From NCBI GenBank assembly GCA_030272155.1, contig CP126197.1, forward strand, positions 5,324,001-5,388,000: DNA of 64,000 bases. The letters run 5' to 3'. Numbering within the stretch: the stretch's first letter is position 1; each line of letters starts with the position of its first letter. The position numbers and the translations under genes were made by a program. Shown one piece after another: positions 1 to 10,868 of this stretch. The notes under the pieces were generated by a model that saw only the letters and a program-made list of their open reading frames with translations, was not told where the DNA came from and ran no database searches. The stretch is from Tetradesmus obliquus (lineage: Eukaryota > Chlorophyta > Chlorophyceae > Sphaeropleales > Scenedesmaceae).

Positions 1-2
1 TA

Positions 3-212
3 AATCCGGCCATAATCCCTTTTCCATGTGATGACAGCGGCACAGATTTCTACTATCCTTTCATCACCAGCTGGCAGGGCTTCAGGCAGGACTGCCTGTG
101 TGTCAGCGGTCAAACTAACTGTTATTTTAGTAACGGTGTGTTTCAGCCTGGGGTGACAGGCACACCCAACACGTTGGGCAATCCTGTGGTGTCCCTTCAG
201 GTCATCCCGTAG
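3..212 (+). CDS. 3' end of an unidentified gene (C-terminal ~69 residues)
   Basis: Frame 3 is open from the window edge to TAG at 210-212, so this is the terminal exon of a gene that begins upstream. The peptide reads naturally, with aromatic and Cys residues and few low-complexity runs. It includes the stretches CDDSGTDFYYPF and QDCLCVSGQTNCYF and ends PVVSLQVIP. The four or five cysteines suggest a secreted or extracellular domain, but I do not recognise the family. An acceptor-like CAG at about 36-38 could mark the real exon start, in which case only about 58 residues are coding. Function unknown. Confidence 0.55.
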   Translation, partial: NPAIIPFPCDDSGTDFYYPFITSWQGFRQDCLCVSGQTNCYFSNGVFQPGVTGTPNTLGNPVVSLQVIP

Positions 213-1284
213 TACATGGAGGGCATGAGCTGATATATATTTATCAGAAGCTCGTCGGAGGATATGTTTGTCTGTGGCTTGATTGAGAAGCCCTGTGGCA
301 ACATCGCTGTTCAGCCATCCTGTCACACCACTGTGAGGAGGTTGTTTTTGTTTTGGGCGGCGCTTGAATTCAGCTCTTTGAAGAGCAAGCATGGTTTTCA
401 TGTGCACGGTTGCAGCGCAATGCTAGTCTAAATGTATGGTGCGAGCCACTCCAGATGTCCCTCAGGGCCTGACAGGGCCTGTCAGGAGAAGCACGTGCTT
501 CTGTGCACACCAGCAAACCTGAAGTTGAAGCAGCCATGGTGCCTCTGGGGGGCCCTTCTAGATATGTGAGTGAGCAATTGTTGCATGCTTTTGCAGAATG
601 TATTGTCTTCCATGCATTTCTTTATGCCACGTGCCACGTGGTCCCAGTGGGGTGCTCAGAAAATCGATTTCGCAGAATCTTGGGGTGGGTCGCAGTGACA
701 CATGTTGTTTCTCCATTGAATCTACTGCAAACGTTCATGCGAAACTATATCTTTTTGGTTGTGATGTTTACCGCTGCCATCGTGCTGGGGTTTGCTTCGC
801 CAAGAGCGAACGCAGACTGCAAAGTCTGAGACAGCTTCCAAAGTCCAGGCCGTTTCACATTCTTCTTTCTGAACGTCATATGGTAAATCAAACTCGCACG
901 GACCAGGATCGACGTCGATCATCGCTCCCTGCCGAGACGCTGACGTTAATAGGCAGGGACTTCGCTAGCATGTTTCAACACAAACTATAATACTATGTCT
1001 GCGCAGAAGTTGAAGGCGACGCTTGGGCAGGTGGGGCCGGCAGGAGCAAGACAGTGCTGCCATAGGTGGACATTGCTACTGCTGGAGGTTACCACCAGCC
1101 ACCCCTTTCACATTTGCAGCCCTGCAGCGCGCTGCACACCCCCCTGGCTCGTGCTTCATGTGGCCAACGTATTCTGTGCCAGTGCTCGGCCATTTCGTCC
1201 ACCCAGTGCAGCTGTCAGCAGCCACCCACTGCCCTGCTTGCTGCTCTGCTGATGTCCTGGTTCAAATCTGCACTGCTGCTGCAG
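213..1284. other. Intergenic / 5' region, no supported gene
   Basis: I see no ORF with protein-like composition in this stretch. It lies between the stop of the upstream gene and the first exon I can support for the Gln/Ala-rich gene. The missing 5' exon(s), start codon and promoter of that gene probably lie here, but no start could be chosen on evidence. Confidence 0.4.
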
Positions 1285-2856
1285 CTTGAGCGCAAGCGTA
1301 CCAAGCGGCAGTACGTAGTACGCAGGCTGCAGGAGGAGCAGGACCAGCTGCTGCTGCACAGCAAGGCAATCGACCTGCTGGTGCAGCACCAGCACACAAT
1401 GGCCAGGTCAGCTGCACGCCATTTACAATGATTCGCAGGGTGCTGGCAAGCATGGTAAATAAACGTACAGCAGTGCTGTTGTCTCACTGACTTGCTCAGG
1501 TCGCAGCCTGCGCTGCAGATCGATGGCAACCACACCATCACCACCATCAGCATGGTCACCACTAGATCGAGCTAGCAGCAGCACCAGCGGTGCACATCAA
1601 CGCTCCCACATGCAGCAGCGGCATTGCACACACCAAAATGTCCCAGCAGCACTAGGCACACGCCAGGTAGCACCGCCAGCAGCCACAAGGCGCTTCAGAC
1701 ACGTGCAAGCAGGCATATGGCAGGGGCTGGCTTTCCTGCAAGCAGGCGTGTGGCAGCGGCTGGCTTTTCTGCAAGCAGAGATTTGGCAGGGGCTGGGCCC
1801 TGCAGCAGCGCTTCCCTGCCAGCTGTTGTGCCTACGGCTGCCTGATATAACTATCACTCACAGCTGCAACACTGTCGGCTTTGCTTGTTGCTTGCTGCCT
1901 ACAGGATGCTGCACCGCTACTACCAGCCCTGCAGCAGCCCGCCAAGCAGCCTCGCAGATGATACCGGCCTGCTTCGGCCACTGCTGTTTCAGGATTGGCC
2001 GATGATGGCAGGCTTGAAGGCGATGCAGCTCGCAGACTACAACTGGCTGTTTGGCGTCAGTCCGCAGCAGGTGGGACACATGCAGCCGCAGGTGGGACAC
2101 ACGCAGCCGCAGGTGGGACACATGCAGCCGCAGGTGGGACACATGCAGCCGCAGGTGGGACACATGCAGCCGCAGGTGGGGCACACGCAGCAGCAGGTGG
2201 GACACACGCAGCAGCAGGTGGGACACATGCAGCAGCAGGTGGGACACATGCAGCAGCAGGTGGGACACATGCAGCAGCAGGTGGGGCACATGCAGCAGCA
2301 GGTGGGGCACACGCAGCAGCAGGTGGGACACATGCAGCAGCTGCACGAGTTGCGCTGTGAGTGAGGCGCTCCTGTACGCAGCACGTGCGTGCTTTGAAGT
2401 GATGCTGGCATGCAGTAACGATGGCGCATGGGGTGGCGGGTCAATGCGGATGTGTCGGCTTGCGCCAGACACACAACAGCTGCACAGGCTACAGATGCGG
2501 TGGCGTTGCAGTCACAGCACAGCTGCTGCTGGGATGTTCAGGCATGTGCGTGCAGCGGCATGCAGGCATGGTATGTGTAAGGCTGCGGCGCAGCGCCGCT
2601 GTCCTGATCAGCGTATGCCAGAGCTGCTGCCCGTCATGTGGTGCTGAGTGCTGAGTTTTGCAACCACCTGCACTCATCTTGCTTAAGGCAGGCTTTCTGC
2701 TGCATCGAATCATGCACGCCATACCCACCCTGCCATGCTGCTTGCAGCAGCTGCCTGAGGCATGCATTCCAACCCTGCTGACCCCCGCCGCTCAGGTTGG
2801 CGCATGCGTCATCCACTACCTCGAGCAGATCGCTGTGGTCATCAACAGACACAAAG

Positions 2857-2888
<32 letters not shown>

Positions 2889-3643
2889 TTAGGTCAGCAG
2901 CGGCAAGCGGACATGGAAAAGGCTGTGGGGGACCTGCTGTTCCTTACGAAAGCCATTTACATCCTCACACCAGGCCTGCTGAATGACCTCAAGGACATCA
3001 ACTTGCTGACGGGAAAGCTGGAGCCGCCGCCACACAGTGAGTGGCAGCAGTAGCAGCAGCAGCACCAGTGCCACAGGTGCTCTCTTGCAGGCTGCCTGAT
3101 GCGCGGGTGCTGCAGTGTGCTGCATTGTCATTGTACTTTGCGTGCCCTGCAACCCTGTGTGTACCTACACAGTGGCAACAGCAACTGCCACAATACCAGA
3201 AGCATCACGCCTCAAGGCCTCTCACCTGCTCACCACTGGTGGCAGCTTCTGTGGCTGCTTGCAGGAATGCCAGGCTGCTTGAGGAATGCCAGGCTGCTTG
3301 AGGAATGCCAGGCTGCTTGAGGAATGCCATGCTGCTTGAGGAATGCCATGCTGCTTGAGGAATGCCAGGCTGCTTGAGGAATGCCATGCTGCTTGAGGAA
3401 TGCCATGCTGCTTGAGGAATGCCATGCTGCTTGAGGAATGCCAGGCTGCTTGCAGGAATGCCAGGCTGCTTGAGGAATGCCATGCTGCTTGAGGAATGCC
3501 ATGCTGCTTGAGGAATGCCATGCTGCTTGAGGAATGCCATGCTGCTTGAGGAATGCCAGGCTGCTTGAGGAATGCCATGCTGCTTGCAGGAATGCCAGGC
3601 TGCTTGCAGGAATGCCAGGCTTGGCCTTCAACCATGTGTGTTG

Positions 3644-3694
<51 letters not shown>

Positions 3695-4648
3695 CCCTGC
3701 CCTGCAGGCCACTGGGAGCGTTCTTTCATTGCAATGGAGGCATCACTGGAGCAGCTGGCAGTGATGGAAGAAGTGCTGCAGCAGGTTGTGCCGCGCTTGC
3801 AGTGCTTAGATGAGGAGCGAGAGGGGCTGGCAGCATGCATCAACAGCGTGAAGGCACTGACACTGAAAGAGCAGGCCGCAGCCGCACAGCAGCTGTTGCA
3901 GCAGCAGCACGAGGAGGAGGAGCAGCAGCGGCAGCAGCGGCGGCAGCAGCAGCGGCAGCAGCAGCGGCAGCAGCAGCAGCAGGCGCGGGGGCGGGTGGGT
4001 GCCAGCCGAGCGGCTGGTTTAAGGGAAGCAGCAGTGCAGCAGGTGGCTGCGGTGACGGCTGCTGCTGCCGCTGCTGAAACAGCTACGGCGTGGCTCATGA
4101 ATGAGCAAGCGCAGTTGCATGCACAGGCGAACGGGCGGCTTCACAGCTCTGCATCTGCACAGTCAGGCTTCAAGCAAGAGCCGGCTGCAACCATTGGCTT
4201 CTGCACTTCTTCTCTGCAGCAGAACTTGGAAGCAGCATACCCTGCCGCCTCATCTCCGGCAGCAGCAGCAGCAGCAGCAGCACTGATAGGCTGCAATGGC
4301 AAGTCCGAAGGCAGCGAGACCAACACGCCTGCCAGCGACAGCCGCTGCCACAGCAGCAGCACTGGTACCAATGGCAGCAGCATCAACGCCAGCGCGCTGC
4401 GCTACATGCGGGGGACCTGCAAGGACATGGTCGCTGACATGGACGGCTGGCTGCTGAAGTGGCGCATAGTTTCAGGTGCCCGCAGTGCTGTCTGTTTTGT
4501 GTTGCGGCCTGAGCAGCTTGCTGCTATGGCACTGGCTGCCTTCCCATACTTCCCCGTGATGGGCTGTTTGCTGGATTACCTGCCGGCAGCCCGTGCCGCT
4601 GCAGAGCAGCGGGAGCAGCAGCGGCAGCAGCAGCAGGCGGGGCAGTAG
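1285..4648 (+). CDS. Gln/Ala-rich coiled-coil protein of unknown function (5' end not resolved)
   Basis: Four exons join with consistent phase: 1285-1406, 1905-2070, 2796-3036 and 3708-4648 (TAG). Exon 1 encodes a basic, Leu-spaced helix (RKRTKRQYVVRRLQEEQDQL), reminiscent of a bZIP or other coiled coil. Exon 2 ends NWLFGVSPQQ exactly at a CAG|GTGGGA donor. Exon 3 encodes a hydrophobic helical segment plus a run of ten Ser. Exon 4 has a Leu-rich helix, a Glu/Gln/Arg-rich stretch, Ala runs, and a better-ordered end around RGTCKDMVADMDGWLLKW and FPYFPVMGCLLDYL. The start codon is upstream of exon 1 and was not found. I do not recognise the family; a transcription-factor-like role is only a guess from the basic helix and the polyQ. 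Three of its introns hold tandem arrays (separate entries). Confidence 0.6.
1713..1803 (+). repeat. 33-bp tandem repeat, ~2.7 copies
   Basis: Three adjacent units share TGGCAG(G/C)GGCTGGCTTT and CTGCAAGCAG, with a 33-bp period. They lie in the intron 1407-1904 of the Gln/Ala-rich gene. Each unit ends in an acceptor-like TGCAAGCAG. Confidence 0.7.
2068..2340 (+). repeat. 21-bp tandem array of 5' splice sites (13 units)
   Basis: Thirteen 21-bp units begin at the last codon of exon 2. Each starts CAG|GTGGGACAC or CAG|GTGGGGCAC, so every unit repeats the exon-intron junction. The exon frame stays open through all units, adding VGHMQPQ or VGHMQQQ heptads. It stops only at 2362-2364, a few codons past the array. 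Transitions (acacatg/acacacg, ccg/cag) distinguish the units. Any of the donors could in principle be spliced in frame. Confidence 0.85.
3264..3620 (+). repeat. 19-bp tandem array, ~19 copies
   Basis: Units of the form GAATGCCAGGCTGCTTGAG, alternating CCAGG with CCATG, fill the middle of the intron 3037-3707. A few units read CTTGCAG|GAATGCC and resemble a 3' splice site. It is not part of the coding frame. Confidence 0.9.
3644..3706 (+). repeat. (CTGC)n microsatellite serving as the acceptor's pyrimidine-rich tract
   Basis: About a dozen CTGC/CCTG tetranucleotides run directly into the acceptor CCCTGCCCTGCAG| of the last exon at 3708. They occupy the position of the polypyrimidine tract. 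Confidence 0.85.
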
Positions 4649-4962
4649 CATAACTAACCCTCGCGCAAACACTGATGTGTATTGGGCTGCGGGTTAGCTG
4701 CGACCTGGCAGCTTGCAGTTGGGCTCAGTACTGTCCGGCATGTCCTGCTGCAGTTGCACATGACTGTGCAGGCGTCAGCCGACCTTCCAGCAGCAGCCAC
4801 GTGGTCACAGCAGCTGCATAGCAACCCCAACAGCCGTGCGCATGCAGGCAGCGCATCAGGGGCACCGCCAGCAGCAGGCAGCTGTTGTATTTTTGTTAAT
4901 AGTGTTTTCAGCAGCTCAGGAGCCTTGCAGGACTGCCATCAATTGCTTGCTGTCTGCGCAAG
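4649..4962. other. Intergenic, 3' flank of the Gln/Ala-rich gene
   Basis: No coding signal seen. It ends with AAG (4960-4962), the left copy of the target-site duplication of the CACTA element. Confidence 0.5.
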
Positions 4963-5090
4963 CACTATGGTCACCGAGATGTCCAGTCGCATGTCCAGGC
5001 ATGTCCAGTTGCACCAAATGGTGTCCAGTTGGTGGGTCTGCACGTCCAGTCGCATGTCCAGCCTGCTAGCACCTGGACATCTGCTGTTCT
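4963..5090 (+). repeat. Left terminal inverted repeat and subterminal GTCCAG cluster
   Basis: The 24-bp terminal repeat (4963-4986) is followed by repeated (G)ATGTCCAG, GTGTCCAGTTG and ACGTCCAGTCG motifs, with an inverted CCTGGACAT at the inner edge. The motif density fits a transposase-binding subterminal region. Confidence 0.75.
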
Positions 5091-6659
5091 TAGACGAGAT
5101 ATGGTCTTATACGACACGCTACCAGCGTGAGAAGCCCCGATTAGATGTTTATGCATGTCTGCCGCACATCTTGTGGGCTTTGACAGCTAGCAGGGCAGCT
5201 GAACTTGCTGTAGGGTTTGTCGTGGTCAGGTCAGCACCACCTCGACAATGCACAGCAGAAAGACTGCAAATAACTAACTTAAACTAGAATACTTGGTGAA
5301 TGTGTTTCATGGCACCATAGTGCCTCACAGCGAAGATCAGCATGTCACCACAGTGTTGTTCAGTCTCCCCCTACTGCTGAAACGCCAGCCTCTCCACTAG
5401 GTCGTTTCAATTCTTACACCTTTCGTTCATTTGTCGGAATAGTCCCATTGCGCGGTGCTGCAGGCGTGTCATTTGTTACAATACAAAACGGCAGGTGGCA
5501 AACGGCCGTGGACTGATCGTCGACTGGCAAGTAATCAGGTGCGAACAACAGTTTCTATGATTACTACAGAAGCACACGAGTGATCGCACCCATGTCGCGC
5601 ACCGCAGCTGCTGTGCAGATAGTGCGCAGGGCTGAAACAGGCTGTGGGCTTGTGTCCGCTGGCAGAGCCCTTCGCGAACAATAAGCATGTAATACAACAG
5701 ATCAATGCGAGCATCGAGTGTTCAGGTGGCTGCGGACGCCTGCTCATTGAGGTGCAGCAGTCTGTGCAGCAGTAGGCAGCTTCACGGATGATCCTGCAGG
5801 CCATCATACACTGTTTGAAGCGCCTGGCGCAGCAAGTTGATCATCGTTCTACATTGAAGCGATGGTAAGCCACTCACAGGCAGATCAGCAGCGGCTAGAA
5901 CGACAGCAGGCACCCAGCTCACTGTGGCACAGCAGCAGCAGCAACAGTTGCAGTATTGCAGCAGTACCGTCGCAGAAATGAACAAACAATGACCAGATCA
6001 GGATCAGTTGCATGTACAGCTGCATTAGCCATGCTATGCTAGCTTTGCAGGGCTGTGTGCGTGCAGGTTGTCCACAGGTGCAGTTGTGCATCACATGTGC
6101 TGCTGTTGCTGTTTGCAGGCTCCTGCCAGCTGTTCGTTTCCCAGCATCACAGGTGGGTTGGAGTTATGCTCGTAAAACATAACACGTTACTGCTGCTGCT
6201 GCTGCTGTCATATAGTGACAGCTCTTCCTAGTCTGAGTATGGTGCTGCCGCACACTTGGCATTCTGTGCAATGCATACATGAACCACAACGCAGGCAGCA
6301 GACCACATGCCCAGCAGGCCAGCAGGTGCATGATGTAGAACATGCCTGTGACTTCGCACATACCATACGCCTTGCCATGCCCGCAGTTTGGAGTGCACAC
6401 CACCCATCCAGCTGCTGCTATATGCTTGTCTCACACTTGATTGCAGTAAGCGTGGGGCCTGGATTTGATGCAGCGGCAGACCCGCTGCTAGGCGATTGCT
6501 TTCGTGAAGATTTGGCACGAGGCTTGCATGAGCAGGCAGGGGAAACAGGAAGCAATCAGCTGTCAGCGTGGCATGGCTGGTGCACTTACTGGTGAGCTTC
6601 AAGATGGTGAACGCCAGTGCAAGCAGTCTGCCTCGTATGTGTAGTGCAGCGGCAGCGAT

Positions 6660-7370
6660 TTGGGTTGGCGCCCAGAACGCAGACTGTTGCTCTTGAGCGT
6701 GGCAAGCAGGTGGCGGGCGCCAGTCGGCACGCACACACCTGCTGGCCCAGACCCTGTTTGGCATGGGGCCAACCTCAGCAAGTGCCACGTCCTACGCTGC
6801 AGCTTGCACGTATCAAATGCAACTGCTATGTTTCTGCTGCACTGCTGCAGGTGTGGAGACAACTGCTACACTTGTGATCAATGCGGGCGGTGGCGGCATA
6901 CCAACTCGCTGTTGCTGCAGGCTGGGCAGGAAACAGTGCGCGATCAACGGCTGCTGGAAAGACGCGGTGTCTTCGGCAGATGGTTGAACGCAGCTGTGAT
7001 GGCAGCCCACTGCTGCATTGCTTTGCTGGCACTGCCTTCAGCAGGATGCACAGATATTGCAATTGCGTGTGCTACTGGCATAGCCATGCTCCGTACCAGT
7101 GGTAGGACGGCAATGTTGTCAATGTGTTTCTTGTCAACTGGTATGTGTGTTGTCCCCACTGCTTCTACACACAAGCAATGTGTTGTAATTGCAGCAGCTG
7201 GGAGCTTTTGCTGTGAATGCAGCAAGCTGCGCGTTTTTTTCGCGTGTCAACCTCAGCGTTGTGGTACAGCAGCTGCCAGCTTCTGTTGGGGTTGCAGCAG
7301 CTGCAGCTGCGTGCTTATTGTGTTGCAGCCCATGGCCATGGGCCACTTGCCCAGGCAGCAGTTGCAGTGA
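6660..7370 (+). CDS. Possible coding region inside the CACTA element, function unknown
   Basis: A single + strand frame is open for about 236 codons. It may extend upstream by a spliced exon at 6447-6591 (acceptor GATTGCAG, donor CTG|GTGAGC), which joins in phase to 6650. A Cys cluster, CGDNCYTCDQCGRWR (about 6853-6897), resembles a small zinc-binding module; a second one (CCECSKLR) follows near 7212. No DDE or TNP1/TNP2 transposase motif is visible. It could be a degenerate transposase, an accessory protein, a captured host fragment or chance. Confidence 0.3.
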   Translation: MGWRPERRLLLLSVASRWRAPVGTHTPAGPDPVWHGANLSKCHVLRCSLHVSNATAMFLLHCCRCGDNCYTCDQCGRWRHTNSLLLQAGQETVRDQRLLERRGVFGRWLNAAVMAAHCCIALLALPSAGCTDIAIACATGIAMLRTSGRTAMLSMCFLSTGMCVVPTASTHKQCVVIAAAGSFCCECSKLRVFFACQPQRCGTAAASFCWGCSSCSCVLIVLQPMAMGHLPRQQLQ

Positions 7371-7494
7371 CTTGGCACCAGGGGGTCGAGGGCGCCAACC
7401 CGAGCACCTCGATCTCGCTGCCCTGCCTCGAAAACTTGTTTATTGCATTGAACGCATGTTATCTAAGTAATTATATTGCACTGGTTTAAAGTCC

Positions 7495-7638
7495 AGTTGC
7501 CTTGTCCAGTCACCTGCTCGATGTCCAGCAGCACACTGGACATGGTCATGTCCAGTCCCACACTGGACATGCCATGTGGCATGTCCAGTTGCACACCTGC
7601 AACTGGACATGCAGCTGGAAATCTCGGTGACCATAGTG
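7495..7638 (-). repeat. Right terminal inverted repeat and subterminal GTCCAG/CTGGAC cluster
   Basis: Mixed-orientation copies of GTCCAG and CTGGAC occur every 10-20 bp, including the palindrome CTGGACATGGTCATGTCCAG. The region ends in the inverted 24-bp terminus (7615-7638). Confidence 0.75.
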
Positions 7639-8072
7639 AAGGTGGCGCTAGGCAATGTCAGGCATGTGCCGCTGGCTGTATGAGCTGTGAAGCTGGGCAC
7701 AGCAGCAGCACAACATATAGAACGCAGTAGGCGTGCGGTTTGCACGTGTACAGAAAACAGCGGTGTTTGCGATGCTGCGTACCAGGGCACTCCGTCTTGG
7801 GCAGCAGCAGCTGACCGATGAGGCAGCCTGCTCTCATGCGGCATGGCAGGAGAAGCTGCGGGGTTTGTGGCTGGCGTAATGTGTGTATCACCGCCAGCTA
7901 AATCTTTGTTCAATCTGTGTGAATCAGTTTAAATTTGCACGGATCGCCAGGTGCTGAATGTGGCAGCTGGAGGTGTTCTGCAGCAGGTTTGTGGTGTGCT
8001 GGTGCGTGGACTGATATTGATTTGGCAATTTGGCCCTGTGCATGCTTTAAACTGCAGGGAAAAGCACAGGCT

Positions 8073-8238
8073 AGTTGGGGCAGCAGATTGAAGAAAACGC
8101 TGCACTAGATGCAATGTTGATGTGGCTTCAGGCTTGTGTGCGGTTGTGTGCCTCAAGTTGGGGCGGCAACTCAAAGAAAACGCTGCATTATATGCACCAT
8201 TGGTATGGCTGCAGGGTTGTGGGCGGTGCTGCGTATGC
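8073..8238 (+). repeat. 83-bp tandem duplication (2 diverged copies)
   Basis: Both copies start AGTTGGGGC(A/G)GCA and share AAGAAAACGCTGCA(C/T)TA. They have drifted considerably, so the duplication is old. Confidence 0.7.
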
Positions 8239-9264
8239 CGGCAGGCCGGCTGGGGCTGCTTGGATGCCAGTAGCTACAGGCCCTACACGGCAGGCGGGTG
8301 GTTACATTTGGCATGAGTGTTACATTTGGCCTGCAGCCGCTGCAGCTTTGCTGGCTTCAGGGTGCTCGCTAGCACATAAGCAGTGCCTGCACAAAACAGT
8401 GGTATGTTTGGGTAAGGGCATTATGAGGTTTGTGAGGCTATGGTGATGGCTTTGCAGCTGACACGCGGTGTTGGATCAGCAAAGGTTGGAGATGCACATG
8501 TTGCCCTGGGAGTTTGGATTGGTTTGCACATGCGTGGAAAGGGTTGATCTGCAGATGGTGTTTAAATAGCTTTGCAGCGTACTGGAGGCGCTTGAGGTTA
8601 TAAAGGGAGAGTTTTATTTTTACAATGTTATGTTGTGATGCATGTGTGGCTGTGTCAGTTGGTGTGGACGCCACAAAATTCATTTGTGTCTACGTTCTTT
8701 ATTGCGGGACCCAAGCTGCAATGTCCATGCTGCACGTGCAGCATGAATACAAAATGGGCTGTGTGTATACATATGAATTGCCGGCTGTGTCATGGACGCC
8801 TCCATGTCTGCAGTTGCAGCGGCAGCAGCTGCTGCTGCTGAAACAAGGATCGTTTCGATCATAATAAGCCGAGTTCTGGTCACTTGGATCGTGATCAGTG
8901 CCGTGGTGGTGAATGGGAGGCACTCAGTTGGATTGTGGTCAGTTGGATGGTGTTTAGAAATGGGCTACTATTGCTGGTTGCCACCCAGCAGGCGATGACA
9001 TGATCACTTTTATGAAGCAGGCACCTGCTTTGGTGGCTGCTTTTGTGCACTGCTGCTATCTGATGCGGTGTCACCCGGACACTGATCCTGAGGTCCTTCT
9101 GTCCTCTCAGGCTATTGCTCAAGCTATTGATGATGCTGATGAGTTTTTTTCTGTGTTTTCTTCTGGCGGTTTGGACGATGATGAGTTGTTCTTCTATGTT
9201 TCCTCCCCCTATGAGCCTCTCGTTGGCTCTTGAATGGGGTTCCCACTCCTCGTTGAGTGGAGCA

Positions 9265-9282
9265 TGTAATGTAATGTAATGA
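9265..9282 (+). repeat. (TAATG)n tail-like pentanucleotide
   Basis: Three to four TAATG units follow a short + strand open frame (9000-9235, ending in TGA). The arrangement, frame end then a simple tail, resembles a non-LTR retrotransposon 3' end. There is no sequence match to the LINE at 36.6 kb, so this is weak. Confidence 0.25.
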
Positions 9283-10868
9283 AATTGAAGAGCTTAAAGG
9301 TATGCATTTGGATTGCTGCAGCTGACTTGGGATCAACTATGTGATGCTGACTTGGGTCACAATCAGTGAGAAGCGGTCATTCTATGACCACGGTGGAGTG
9401 TGTAGTCTGTGATTTGCAGCGCTCTGCTGTTGCTGTGCACTGCTCTGTGGTTGCAGACCCTGAGTAACACATGCCATGCTCGGTGCTTGCCTATAGCCAG
9501 CACACTCGCAGTGAAACACTGTTGGGTGTGAGATTAAAGAAAAGGTTGTTGGGGCACGTCCTTTTCGAATTCAGTCTGGCCGCCTTTGTGTGAAAAAGTG
9601 AAAAGTATCTGGATACACCCAACCCCTACACACGCGTCTGCGATTACGAGCTTGAACACCCCGTGCTTTCATGGAAGCTAATCTTTATGGTGGAGATTGG
9701 GTGTTTGTTCGAGTTTCTGCTGTTTTGAGTGGTGCTTGGTTACTGGCTCATGTGAGTGCGGATTGTTACCACCGCTGTGCTGCATCTGCATGTCCCTGGT
9801 TGGTGTGGCTCTGTGCTTGTTTCGGGATTGTTTGTGTTGGCACGCTTTGTTTGCATTGCCTGTCGGTTGTTTGGTGCTAGTGTTGGCTTGTGATGGCTTG
9901 CTTGTGCCTCAGTCTTCTCTTTTGGGAGGGGGTGAAGGTGTAGGCTACACACAGCGCTGACTGATAGACTTCACTGAAGCTTTGTGATATACCACAGCCA
10001 GAGTAAGGATGGAAAGGTGTTGCAGCTTCTGTGTGTACGCCTGCTGTGATATAAGAGTCAGCCTGAGGCACTGCGCTTCTAGGTTCAGCTGTTATAACAG
10101 TGTTATGCTGAGTCAGCGTAACAGTTACAGCTACAGGTTATGAAATGCCGTGAGTTGGCAGGTGTGAAGAAGAGAAAGGAAGTATGTTGCAACGCTGTCA
10201 AGCGTGTGCAGACGATGTGGCCGTCGAATGTCACAAGGTAACAAATCCAGTGCTACAAGTGTGGGATCTGCACACATCTCTGTACAACATGCCTCCGCTC
10301 GTGCTGCTGGGCAGGCACCTTTCATGAACATTTGTATGTATTAAAATGTACAAATATACTATCACGCATGTTTGAGTCTGGATTGTTATAGCGCACTCCT
10401 ATACTGAGCCTGCATTGTGTTACGTACTGCCATGTTTGGTCTGCCGTCCGGACGGATGCATCAGCCAGTGGCACGCCGCAGGTTTTTGCTCCTGCTCCTT
10501 TCGCTCTGGTTGGGGGCAAGGCCGATAGCATGATTGCATTGCAACTCATAATACTGCTTTGGCTTGCAATACAATTGGTAACATGATCAAAAGGCTATCC
10601 TCTGCACGGTGCGTAAACAGTGACTCAACCGTTCAGTGTGACACTGTGTGACACACGTTTTAACTGCCCAGCAAAATGCCACTGTGCAACAGGCAGCAGC
10701 TGTTGGTCGCAGCACCGGCCAGGCAGCGCCACTTGCTAGTGCAGTGCACCATGGCACCCACAACGCTATGGGGTGCCCTGGCACGTGAAACATACAGCAT
10801 ACGGCACACACAGCCATACCCACATCCAAACCCACACATCCAGTGTATTGCCCCCTGCGGCAGATACC

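Larger units (their letters stand above)
4963..7638. mobile_element. CACTA (En/Spm)-type DNA transposon, 2.68 kb
   Basis: The left end begins CACTATGGTCACCGAGAT; the right end is its reverse complement, ending ATCTCGGTGACCATAGTG at 7621-7638. The inverted repeat extends to 24 bp with one mismatch. The flanks are AAG at 4960-4962 and AAG at 7639-7641, a 3-bp target-site duplication as expected for this superfamily. Both ends carry clusters of GTCCAG/CTGGAC in mixed orientation, which resemble the subterminal repeats bound by TNPA-like proteins in plant CACTA elements. The interior holds a 236-residue open frame on the + strand but no recognisable transposase, and autonomous CACTA elements are normally much longer. 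I infer a non-autonomous or internally deleted copy. Confidence 0.82.
7639..10868. other. Intergenic region, no supported gene
   Basis: Frames here are short and mixed. It contains one 83-bp tandem duplication (8073-8238) and a pentanucleotide run (9265-9282), listed separately. GC content looks lower than in the genes. I find no domain, splice-consistent exon chain or structured RNA. Confidence 0.5.

Noticed and set aside
3205..3712. Minus-strand repetitive frames over the 19-bp array
   Set aside because: They exist only because the repeat lacks stops; the array lies in an intron of a supported + strand gene.
4682..5287. 201-codon + strand frame across the left end of the CACTA element
   Set aside because: It crosses the transposon boundary and contains the GTCCAG repeats; composition is not protein-like.
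9000..9235. Short + strand frame ending just before a TAATG run, as a possible LINE C-terminus
   Set aside because: No RT or knuckle motif and no similarity to the LINE in this window; kept only as a weak tail-like repeat.
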